Assembly: GCA_016934095.1 (NCBI GenBank)
Contig: JAFGTO010000325.1
Coordinates: forward strand, 1-6,389
Direction of reading: 5' to 3'
Length of the DNA stretch: 6,389 nt
Source: Candidatus Glassiibacteriota bacterium
GTDB taxonomy: Bacteria > Gemmatimonadota > Glassbacteria > GWA2-58-10
Shown here: positions 1 to 6,142 of the stretch, one piece after another
How the letters are laid out: each line of letters opens with the position of its first letter
Position numbering within the stretch: position 1 is the first letter of the stretch
Translations under genes and position numbers: made by a program
Notes under the pieces: model-generated
What the model was told of the DNA's origin: nothing
Database searches by the model: none
The model's input: only the letters and a program-made list of their open reading frames with translations

Positions 1-1443
1 CGATGGCGGCCGGGGCATCTTGAAGCCGCTGGCATAAAGACTGTGAGCCATGGCCGCATTCTGGATAAGCTGGGCCGCCACCTGGGCCAGGCCCTCGGGG
101 CTGGTGGCCATCGAGGCCGGGTCTCCCACCGAGGGGAAAGCGCAGACCAGGGCATATACCAGGTAAGAGGTATCGCCGGGACAGAGCGGACTGCCCTGGT
201 AATAATACTGAAACACGTTGTCGTTGTTGGCCCTGGAAACGACTGGCACCAGGCTCTCCGGATCGTCGCCTGTGCCTGGGTCCTGCAAATAGCGGAATTG
301 CTCCAGGGGCCTGGCGATCTTCCAGGCCATGCCAGAGCTCATCTCGGTGAAATAGTAGCCCCAGGAGCCACCTGCCACATTCCCGGAAAAAGATGCCAGC
401 TCAGCCTCCTGCATCCCGCCGGTTTCATAGCTCCTGCTCTCCAGCGCCCTGATCACCGCATAACCGCCCATGGGTGTCGATCCCGTGATAGCCGGGTCGC
501 TGAAAGTCTCTTCATAGGTAAAACCGAACCTGTAACCGGGTACGAAAGCTATCTTCTGGCCTCCCGGCTGGTCTCCCATGGTAAAAATCGCTCCCGGGCC
601 CAGGATGTATTCTTCCACGTCATAAGGGCCGATATCCGGGAAGAAATGGAACTGGCTCTTATTGATCAGCTTGTAGTCGTAGAACTGTATGTCCCTGGCG
701 ATGGCCGCCGAAAACGACATTACCCTGCCCTGCATCTCGATAAAGGGCCTCTGCACCGCATCCTGCTGCTCGCGTCCCGAGTTCCAGGCGGCGTAACCCA
801 CCGAGTAATGGACTATGACCACGTCTTCATCCGAGATGATTACCGGCTCGCCGTTCTCATCACTGAACTCCTCGGGCCATTCTTCGACATCCGAAGGCCT
901 CGTGCTGACATGCACCCGGTCGGTCTTGCCGGTGTATTTTTCGTTCCAGGGCTCCAGGTCGTCCCGGTAACCCAGGTCCGTGGAGATCCGGCCGGCGTGC
1001 TGGCTGCCGCCGATGTAGCTTACCATCATGGTATCTTTGGGCTGCCTGGCGTTGAATTCCCCGACAGCCCAGCCTCTGACACAGTGGCTGAGCAGCATCT
1101 TGAAGGCGGACCCTCGTGGATAGATGCAGGCCAGCGCGCCCTGCTGCCAGGCGGATGTCAGGTTATAAACGCCATCCGGAGTCACCATCTGGCTGATATT
1201 GTTGCCCTGTGTCCAATATGTCCAGTTCTGCGGCTCGAGCGCGATAAGGTCCGGCCCGGGTTTCCAGTCGTAGCTCAGGGAGAGCCGCTCCTGGGGGATG
1301 AAGTGGTAAGGCGTACAGATGTTGCGGTTTTCGGAAGGCCCGCCGTAGATGTCCTCCGGGCCGGCGCCTTCAAGGGCGAAGGCGCCGGCTGCGAGGACAA
1401 AGATAACCACGGCAGGAAAGATAATGATCAGTTTCCTGTTCAT
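1..1443 (-). CDS. Secreted surface/cargo-type protein, N-terminal 481 residues (3' end outside window)
   Basis: The frame is open for 481 codons from an ATG at 1443 to the window edge with no stop, so the C-terminus is missing. The start is chosen because it opens a clear Sec signal peptide: MNRK, a hydrophobic run of about residues 5-21, then an Ala-Phe-Ala cleavage site at 21-23. No strong Shine-Dalgarno is visible; a GGGG lies about ten bases upstream. No enzymatic motif is recognised. Residues about 205-265 (a VVIVHYSVGYAAWN stretch, then RDIQFYDYKLINKS) and 415-481 (a PGDTSYLVYALV stretch, then a tail with LYASGFKMPRPP) resemble large secreted proteins of FCB candidate phyla. In those proteins fibronectin-III domains and a FlgD-Ig or T9SS-type sorting domain usually follow the PRPP-like junction; this comparison is from memory. 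The gene begins 50 bases after the TonB-dependent receptor stop, so co-transcription is likely. Its role may be as receptor partner or secreted cargo. The frame and signal peptide are seen directly; the function is unknown. Confidence 0.85.
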   Translation of the reverse strand, partial: MNRKLIIIFPAVVIFVLAAGAFALEGAGPEDIYGGPSENRNICTPYHFIPQERLSLSYDWKPGPDLIALEPQNWTYWTQGNNISQMVTPDGVYNLTSAWQQGALACIYPRGSAFKMLLSHCVRGWAVGEFNARQPKDTMMVSYIGGSQHAGRISTDLGYRDDLEPWNEKYTGKTDRVHVSTRPSDVEEWPEEFSDENGEPVIISDEDVVIVHYSVGYAAWNSGREQQDAVQRPFIEMQGRVMSFSAAIARDIQFYDYKLINKSQFHFFPDIGPYDVEEYILGPGAIFTMGDQPGGQKIAFVPGYRFGFTYEETFSDPAITGSTPMGGYAVIRALESRSYETGGMQEAELASFSGNVAGGSWGYYFTEMSSGMAWKIARPLEQFRYLQDPGTGDDPESLVPVVSRANNDNVFQYYYQGSPLCPGDTSYLVYALVCAFPSVGDPASMATSPEGLAQVAAQLIQNAAMAHSLYASGFKMPRPPS

Positions 1444-1493
1444 CAGGCAAGCCCCGCGCCTTTTGGCTTCGATGTGGTGGTCAGCAGAGAGTG

Positions 1494-4400
1494 TTAGAAA
1501 TTGAACTCCGCTCCCAGGCGAATCCAGCGGGCGCTTCCGCTGGGCCCCCTGCCGGACACCCTGTCCAGCAGCTGCATGATCCGCCATTCATCGCTGGATA
1601 CCGTGCCGTCGGAATCCAGGTCGTGCTGTGAGAGCCACCACATCTGCTGGTCGCGCTGTATGGTGCCCTCGGCGCGGGCAACTTCCGGAACGTCGCTGAT
1701 CACGATCGGCAGCCAGAAAATCTCCCGCGCGCCGTAATCCGGGGTGCGGGACTCGCGCTGGGCGATATCGTCATTGACCTGCTGCAGCCAGCTGGGGTCG
1801 ACCATCGAGCGGAAGTTGCGGTTGTAGAACAGGTTGCTGATATCGGCGAAAATCCTGATACTCCTGCGTCCACCCAGGGGAAACATCTTCCCGAAACGCA
1901 GGTTGACATTCTTATAAGTCGGGTTATGCAGGGCGTTGACCAGGGCCAGGGTCTGACGGCCCTCGTACCTCAAATTATCGCTCGGGGTCCCGGAATTAAT
2001 CTGTGCGGTAACCGAGAGATTGGTATTCTTGAAAATGTCTCCTACCATGGTACCTTGACGGAAATCCCGCGGGAGCATCAGGTATGCCTGCAGGCTTATC
2101 TGGTGCGTACGGTCATAGCCCAGCGGGTCGAGGAAAGCGGGCAAGTCGGTCAGTGTCAGGGTAGTCAGGTCCATCCTGGTTGCCAGGGAGCTCTCTTTGG
2201 ACGATGGGTCCGTGCCGGTGGAGCGTGCAAACTGCAGGGTATAGCTGGTGCGGCTGTTGAAATACTGGCCCCAGCTTACCCTTAAATCCGCGTTGAACCC
2301 CTTGACATTACCGTAGTCCATATTGGTGATGGCGACTTTCTCGGTCTGTCCGGTCTCGAGGATCACCCGGCGATAGGCGAAATCGCCCTGGACGTCCTTG
2401 TTGTAGCCGACCACGTCGAGCACGATATCATCCGAGAGCATGGCCGTAAAACCCGACTCGAACATGATCGTCTTCGAGTAGTCGAGGGTAGCCCTTCTCA
2501 AGCCCTGGCGGTCCCCGCGCAGCAGGAAACGCCAGGATGGCGGCTGGTAGAAATGGCCGAAGCTGAAACGTACCTGGGTGCGGTCGGTCACCGGGAAAGC
2601 CACGCCGACACGCGGAGCGATCTCGGTCAGCTTGCGGGTATGACGCTCCAGGGTGGCATCGATCCCTCTCTTGATGGAAAGAACCTCGGTGCCTTTCGGG
2701 TCGAGATAATCCATCCGGAAGCCCATATCGAAGACGAAATCACCCAGGTCGAGACGGTCCTGGATGTAACCGCTGACTATATAAGGCTGGTTGTCCAGGA
2801 TAGTGGCCGTCGGGTTGGTCCAGCCGGCATTGAAATTGTTCAGCATGAAATACTTGACATCCACACCGGCTTTGGCGCGGTTGGTGCGGTTGACCTGGGT
2901 GTCGAAGTCGAACTTGAGGTTATACTTCTCATCTCCACTGCTGGCGTAGGTCAGGTCCAGCCTGTTATCCAGGGGGTCGCTCCAGTGGCTGCCGACAACC
3001 CCCCAGGGGCCGCGGTTCTGGGGAAGATCGACTGCACGGCCGTACGGGGTGATCCCGAAAGCCTCCCGCACCAGGCTGCCCATCCGGCTGTCGAAAGTCT
3101 CTGTATCGTAATCCCAGTAGTCCACCTGGCCGTTGGCGTCCGCATCCAGCCACTGCATATAATCGAGCGTATCCAGGATAGCGTTATAGTTGGGATTCAA
3201 CTGGATCCAGGGATCGTTGCGCAGGAAAGCCTCGATATCCTCGACCGCCACTTCGGGCCACATCTTGATATCTTTAATGCCGAACGAGCCGATGGTGTTG
3301 CGATTTTCCCAGCCGGGCTGCCAGGGCTGACCAGATCTTCTCGCGTCTTTCATCCAGGCGAAACGCACGTTGATGGTGGCCTGACGGCGCGAGGTCTGGG
3401 CCATGTTCCAGTCCCCGCCGATCAGCAGGTTGTATACCTTCGAGCGCACCAGCTCGTTGCGGTCCAGGTTGAAAGTGTTGTTATAATTGTAGTCCATCAA
3501 CTGAGAACGGCTGACATTGAAAGTCTGCAGGAGTTTCACCTGACGGATGGGGCTGTAGGTAATCTTCTCGCTGAACAGATACTTGTCCCCGAAAGCGCCT
3601 TCTCCACGCACCGGGTTGGGCAGGCCGGTCACCGAGAGGTTTTCCTCGAATTCCTGGAGACTGGCCTGACGGTAATCAGGACCCATGATCGAGTTGATGC
3701 GGTTGACCACGGTCTGGTTCACCGAGTGAAAACCGTATTCGTCGCGGGTATCGCTCGGCGACCAGTCTTTGCGGCCCTGCAACTCCATCGAGCCGTTGAA
3801 ATAGGCGAACGGCAAGTAGGGTACCGGGCCGCCGATATTGGTTTGAATCTCATTGAAGCCGAAATCGCTTTTTCTGGGCATCACCCCGTCGGTGCGGTAG
3901 CGTACCGTGCCGGAATACTGTTCGGTGCCCTCCTTGGTCACGATGTTGATCACCGCGCTCTTCGCGTCCCCGTACTCCGCCTGGAACCCGCCGGTGATGA
4001 TAGTAATCTCTTCCACCGCGTTGGTATTCACGTCCAGGGGGCTATTGTCAGGCTCAAGGGTACTCTGACGGGGATAGAGCGAGTTGAAAGAAGCCACGGC
4101 CATGATCGGGGGCATGGTAGGCTCGGCGGCGAAGTTCTTGACCAGGACCCCATCGACATAAACCGCTTCCTCGCCCACACGTCCGCCGCGGAAAGAAAAC
4201 CTCCCGCCGCGCTGGCCCACCACACCACCCTGCATGTTCACTATCTCATCGATGCTGTTGACCGGCAGGGAGGCGATTTCCTCGGAGGTCTGGCGCTGCT
4301 TGGTCATGGTGTTGTCGCGAATGATCAACGGCTCCGCCTCGGCTTCCACGGTTATCCCATCGAGCTGAACCACGGTACTGCTTAAGACCAAGTTCAGGGT

Positions 4401-4709
4401 CGTCGTGTGGCCAGCCAGAAAACGCACACCCTGCTGGGTGACTTTCTGGTAACCGGTATAGGTAACTGTTACATCACGGTGCCCGGGCGGAACGTTGAGG
4501 ATAAAATAATACCCGTCCTCATTAGTGACATTTCCCAGCCTGGTCCCCTCGACCGATACCTGTGCGCCTACCAGCGGCTGAGCGGTCTCTTTGTCGCGCA
4601 CAAACCCCTCCAGCTTGCCCGAGGCGGTTTGCGCCGCCAGGTAGGAAGAAGTGAGCAGTATCGTCGCCAAAACCAGTGCTAAAAGGACGCAAACTCGGTT
4701 TTTCAACAT
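1494..4709 (-). CDS. TonB-dependent outer-membrane receptor with N-terminal carboxypeptidase-regulatory-like domain
   Basis: Complete, 1071 residues. Residues 1-27 form a signal peptide (MLKNR, hydrophobic core, cleavage near LAAQ). Residues 31-111 are a carboxypeptidase-regulatory-like beta-sandwich (GFVRDKETAQPLVGAQVSVEG, then NEDGYYFILNVPPG). Residues 113-125 (VVQLDGITVEAEA) could be the TonB box. Residues 140-262 are the plug, with LPVNSIDEIV, FSFRGGR, VYVDGV and GGFQAEYGDAKSAVINIVTKEG. The remainder is the 22-strand barrel, with a late-strand signature RIFADISNLFYNRNF at 952-966 and a C-terminal RLGAEFNF whose terminal Phe fits barrel assembly. Such receptors bind a substrate at the surface and import it using TonB-ExbBD energy; the substrate cannot be told from sequence. 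The start at 4709 is preferred over an in-frame ATG at 4760 because it follows a strong GGAGGAG site and places the signal peptide at the N-terminus. Two EF-hand-like loops (residues 522-533 and 1030-1041) are unusual. No SusD-like lipoprotein is visible next to it, so calling it SusC is not justified. Confidence 0.95.
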   Translation of the reverse strand: MLKNRVCVLLALVLATILLTSSYLAAQTASGKLEGFVRDKETAQPLVGAQVSVEGTRLGNVTNEDGYYFILNVPPGHRDVTVTYTGYQKVTQQGVRFLAGHTTTLNLVLSSTVVQLDGITVEAEAEPLIIRDNTMTKQRQTSEEIASLPVNSIDEIVNMQGGVVGQRGGRFSFRGGRVGEEAVYVDGVLVKNFAAEPTMPPIMAVASFNSLYPRQSTLEPDNSPLDVNTNAVEEITIITGGFQAEYGDAKSAVINIVTKEGTEQYSGTVRYRTDGVMPRKSDFGFNEIQTNIGGPVPYLPFAYFNGSMELQGRKDWSPSDTRDEYGFHSVNQTVVNRINSIMGPDYRQASLQEFEENLSVTGLPNPVRGEGAFGDKYLFSEKITYSPIRQVKLLQTFNVSRSQLMDYNYNNTFNLDRNELVRSKVYNLLIGGDWNMAQTSRRQATINVRFAWMKDARRSGQPWQPGWENRNTIGSFGIKDIKMWPEVAVEDIEAFLRNDPWIQLNPNYNAILDTLDYMQWLDADANGQVDYWDYDTETFDSRMGSLVREAFGITPYGRAVDLPQNRGPWGVVGSHWSDPLDNRLDLTYASSGDEKYNLKFDFDTQVNRTNRAKAGVDVKYFMLNNFNAGWTNPTATILDNQPYIVSGYIQDRLDLGDFVFDMGFRMDYLDPKGTEVLSIKRGIDATLERHTRKLTEIAPRVGVAFPVTDRTQVRFSFGHFYQPPSWRFLLRGDRQGLRRATLDYSKTIMFESGFTAMLSDDIVLDVVGYNKDVQGDFAYRRVILETGQTEKVAITNMDYGNVKGFNADLRVSWGQYFNSRTSYTLQFARSTGTDPSSKESSLATRMDLTTLTLTDLPAFLDPLGYDRTHQISLQAYLMLPRDFRQGTMVGDIFKNTNLSVTAQINSGTPSDNLRYEGRQTLALVNALHNPTYKNVNLRFGKMFPLGGRRSIRIFADISNLFYNRNFRSMVDPSWLQQVNDDIAQRESRTPDYGAREIFWLPIVISDVPEVARAEGTIQRDQQMWWLSQHDLDSDGTVSSDEWRIMQLLDRVSGRGPSGSARWIRLGAEFNF
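1587..1622 (-). other. EF-hand-like calcium-binding loop 2 in the last extracellular loop of the receptor
   Basis: Receptor residues 1030-1041 read DLDSDGTVSSDE. This is a full match to the canonical EF-hand loop: Asp at 1, 3 and 5, Gly at 6, Val at 8, Glu at 12. It follows QQMWWLSQH and precedes WRIMQLLDRV, so short helix-like segments flank the loop. It sits in an unusually long insert (about residues 967-1058) between the penultimate strand and the terminal strand, which by TonB-receptor topology faces outward. Calcium binding is inferred. Confidence 0.7.
3111..3146 (-). other. EF-hand-like calcium-binding loop 1 in the TonB-dependent receptor
   Basis: Receptor residues 522-533 read DADANGQVDYWD. 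This fits the 12-position EF-hand/dockerin loop: Asp at 1 and 3, Asn at 5, Gly at 6, Val at 8, and Asp (instead of the more usual Glu) at 12. It lies in a long segment of about residues 460-585 between two predicted barrel strands, rich in Asp, Trp and Tyr, and most simply read as an extracellular loop. Calcium binding is inferred from the pattern only. Confidence 0.6.
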
Positions 4710-4712
4710 TTT

Positions 4713-4719
4713 CTCCTCC
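4713..4719 (-). promoter_or_regulatory. Ribosome binding site that fixes the receptor start
   Basis: On the minus strand GGAGGAG is followed by AAA and the ATG at 4709. It gives five bases between GGAGG and the start codon. It decides the start against the in-frame ATG at 4760, which would put 17 non-hydrophobic residues before the signal peptide. Confidence 0.85.
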
Positions 4720-4814
4720 AAGTCGACTCTGTTTGGTGGTTGGGATATTCTGCAGCTCATGGTTTACAATTGTTAATTAAAGTTTCCAAAATGAAAGTAA
4801 AATAAGCCAATATA

Positions 4815-4828
4815 TATCCACATGGATA
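4815..4828. repeat. Inverted repeat TATCCA-N2-TGGATA, possible operator
   Basis: Two perfect 6-base arms are separated by CA. The two-base spacer makes a full hairpin unlikely, so a dimeric DNA-binding protein site is the more natural reading. It overlaps the spacer and -10 region of the candidate receptor promoter. A 14-base dyad can arise by chance in AT-rich DNA. Confidence 0.35.
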
Positions 4829-4845
4829 ATCAACACCAACAGGGT

Positions 4846-6102
4846 CTAGAAACCCAGGCTCACCGTTATGAACTGCCAGTTACCCAACAGGCCGGTATGA
4901 CGGTAAGCATAGTCAATGTTCAGGCTGAAAGTGGAGAACTCGTGGGTAAAGCCTGCACCCAGACTCAGTCCCCGCAACAGCTCGCTTTCATCCACCGTCT
5001 CCATTACCGCCACTTCCTGGGTCTGGGTCTGGCCCACCTCATCCACGTAGGTCTCCGTGGCATACTGGAACTCGCCGTCCTTGACAGCCTGCATCTGGTA
5101 ATCCAGTTCATCTCCCTTGAACTCCCAGCCGAAACGCCCGGCGACCCGGTAACCTTCTTTCAGGACCCGGTAATACTCGGTGCCGGCATTGAAAGTGTAG
5201 TCCAGGTTGTTCGGCTGGCTGTAGTCCCCGCACACCATCAACCCGTCGTACTCCCTGCTTATCACCTGGTACATTACGCCCATCGACAAAGATGTCGGCA
5301 GGTTGAAAGTGCTGGCACGCAGGTTCCCGTAGCGGGGGCTGCGTGTCTGGCGCTTGGTAGTAATCTCCCTCGGCGGGTTTTCATCGTCCAGCAGGCGGGA
5401 CGGGTCGACCTCGCGGTACAGCCGGTTGCCCTTGAAAGTCATGTTCGTGCCGAGGTTGCGGATCGCCAGACCCAGGCGGATGGTCCGCTCCAGGAACTCG
5501 GTGTGGTAGTTCGCACCGATATCCAGGGCGAAAGCATTTGCCGTAACGTCCCAGATGTCCTCGTGGATCCATTTAAGGTTCACGCCTGCAGAGAAACGGT
5601 CCGATATGTTGTAGGCAAAACTCCCGCCGATAACACTGCTGTAGCTGTCAAAGTAATCGCCGGTGCCCTCGGGCCGGTAGGCCGTGGTTACCTCCTGCGG
5701 GTCCATGGTCAGGAAGGTGGCGAACCCGCCTGCTATCGCCGCCCCGTCCGCAAAAGTCACCACTCCAGCCGCGTGGTTTATCTGGAAGTCCAGGGTCAGG
5801 TTCACCGTGGTAAAGGCGAAAGTCGGCCCGGTGATAAATCCCAGACCCGCCGGATTGTAATAGACCGATCCGATGCCATCGGTAGACGCCGTGTACGCGC
5901 CTCCTAAAGCCACTCCGCGGGCATCTGTCGCTATACTCAGAAATTCCCCCGAACGGGTACCCAGACCGCTGAACCCGGAAATCCTGCCGCTGATCAAATC
6001 CGGCTTGATTCCTGTGTCCGCATCCGGTACCAGCCCCTGTGCGAAAAGGCTTACCGCAGCGGCAATCAACATGGATGCTGTCGTGAGCAAGTGGCGCTTC
6101 AT
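4846..6102 (-). CDS. PorV/PorQ-family (UPF0164-like) outer-membrane beta-barrel protein
   Basis: Complete, 418 residues. Residues 1-21 form a Sec signal peptide (MKRHLL, hydrophobic core, cleavage after SLFA). The family signature is at residues 54-90: FLSIATDARGVALGGAYTA, then YYNPAGL, the Gly-Gly-Ala-Tyr and Asn-Pro-Ala-Gly elements typical of PorV/PorQ and UPF0164 proteins. Alternating amphipathic strands follow (for example 158-180, 190-217, 270-282, 381-400) and the protein ends in ITVSLGF, with terminal Phe as in barrel proteins. In Bacteroidota, PorV binds sorting-domain cargo of the type IX secretion system and shuttles it to the attachment complex. Many FCB genomes hold several paralogues of unknown role, so this copy may be a dedicated partner of neighbouring secreted proteins rather than true PorV. 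The start follows GGAGG by four bases. It lies 40 bases downstream of the FlgD-Ig/sorting-domain gene, implying one transcript. Two charged inserts (about 226-262 and 335-378) look like long loops. Confidence 0.88.
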   Translation of the reverse strand: MKRHLLTTASMLIAAAVSLFAQGLVPDADTGIKPDLISGRISGFSGLGTRSGEFLSIATDARGVALGGAYTASTDGIGSVYYNPAGLGFITGPTFAFTTVNLTLDFQINHAAGVVTFADGAAIAGGFATFLTMDPQEVTTAYRPEGTGDYFDSYSSVIGGSFAYNISDRFSAGVNLKWIHEDIWDVTANAFALDIGANYHTEFLERTIRLGLAIRNLGTNMTFKGNRLYREVDPSRLLDDENPPREITTKRQTRSPRYGNLRASTFNLPTSLSMGVMYQVISREYDGLMVCGDYSQPNNLDYTFNAGTEYYRVLKEGYRVAGRFGWEFKGDELDYQMQAVKDGEFQYATETYVDEVGQTQTQEVAVMETVDESELLRGLSLGAGFTHEFSTFSLNIDYAYRHTGLLGNWQFITVSLGF

Positions 6103-6106
6103 TTTT

Positions 6107-6111
6107 CCTCC
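6107..6111 (-). promoter_or_regulatory. Ribosome binding site of the PorV-like gene
   Basis: On the minus strand GGAGG is followed by AAAA and the ATG at 6102. This supports the chosen start, which also places the signal peptide at the N-terminus. The 40-base gap to the upstream gene's stop shows no terminator-like hairpin. Confidence 0.8.
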
Positions 6112-6142
6112 GTCTTTACAGGGTTTTTATGGAAAAAACAGC

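Larger units (their letters stand above)
4710..4845 (-). promoter_or_regulatory. AT-rich spacer between PorV-like gene and receptor; likely leader or promoter region
   Basis: This 136-base stretch is the longest gene-free segment and is far more AT-rich than the genes around it, which are GC-rich. It holds a possible sigma-70-like pair on the minus strand: TTGGTG at 4839-4834 and TATATA at 4816-4811, spaced 17 bases. The -35 match is weak. An inverted repeat, TATCCA-CA-TGGATA, lies at 4815-4828. Two short perfect palindromes, ACAATTGT (4766-4773) and TTAATTAA (4773-4780), lie nearer the gene. No stem followed by a T-run strong enough to be a terminator for the PorV-like gene is seen. A separate promoter for the receptor is plausible but unproven, and promoter consensus sequences differ in FCB lineages. 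Confidence 0.35.

Noticed and set aside
43..1497. Long open frame on the + strand (484 codons).
   Set aside because: It is antisense to the secreted-protein gene. It has no signal peptide or recognisable domain, and it opposes the direction of all other genes.
1481..1909. Short open frames of 60-80 codons on both strands near the receptor 3' end.
   Set aside because: They overlap the receptor in other frames and have no motifs, ribosome binding sites or independent support.
2553..4385. Long open frame on the + strand (610 codons).
   Set aside because: It lies wholly within the TonB-dependent receptor on the opposite strand. Its product is a mirror of the receptor codons, rich in His, Val, Gly and Ile, with no domain. 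Long antisense frames are common in GC-rich genes.
1494..4709. Naming the receptor SusC or assigning a siderophore or glycan substrate.
   Set aside because: No SusD-like gene, glycoside hydrolase or iron-regulation site is visible, and the plug sequence alone does not give the substrate.
4710..4760. Upstream in-frame ATG at 4760 as the receptor start.
   Set aside because: It would add 17 polar residues before the signal peptide, and the strong GGAGGAG site serves the ATG at 4709.
4822..5907. Open frame on the + strand (361 codons).
   Set aside because: It is antisense to the PorV-like gene, with no ribosome binding site or family motif.
6103..6142. A terminator after the FlgD-Ig-like gene, suggested by a T-run just past the stop.
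   Set aside because: There is no stable stem before the T-run, and the next gene starts within 40 bases.
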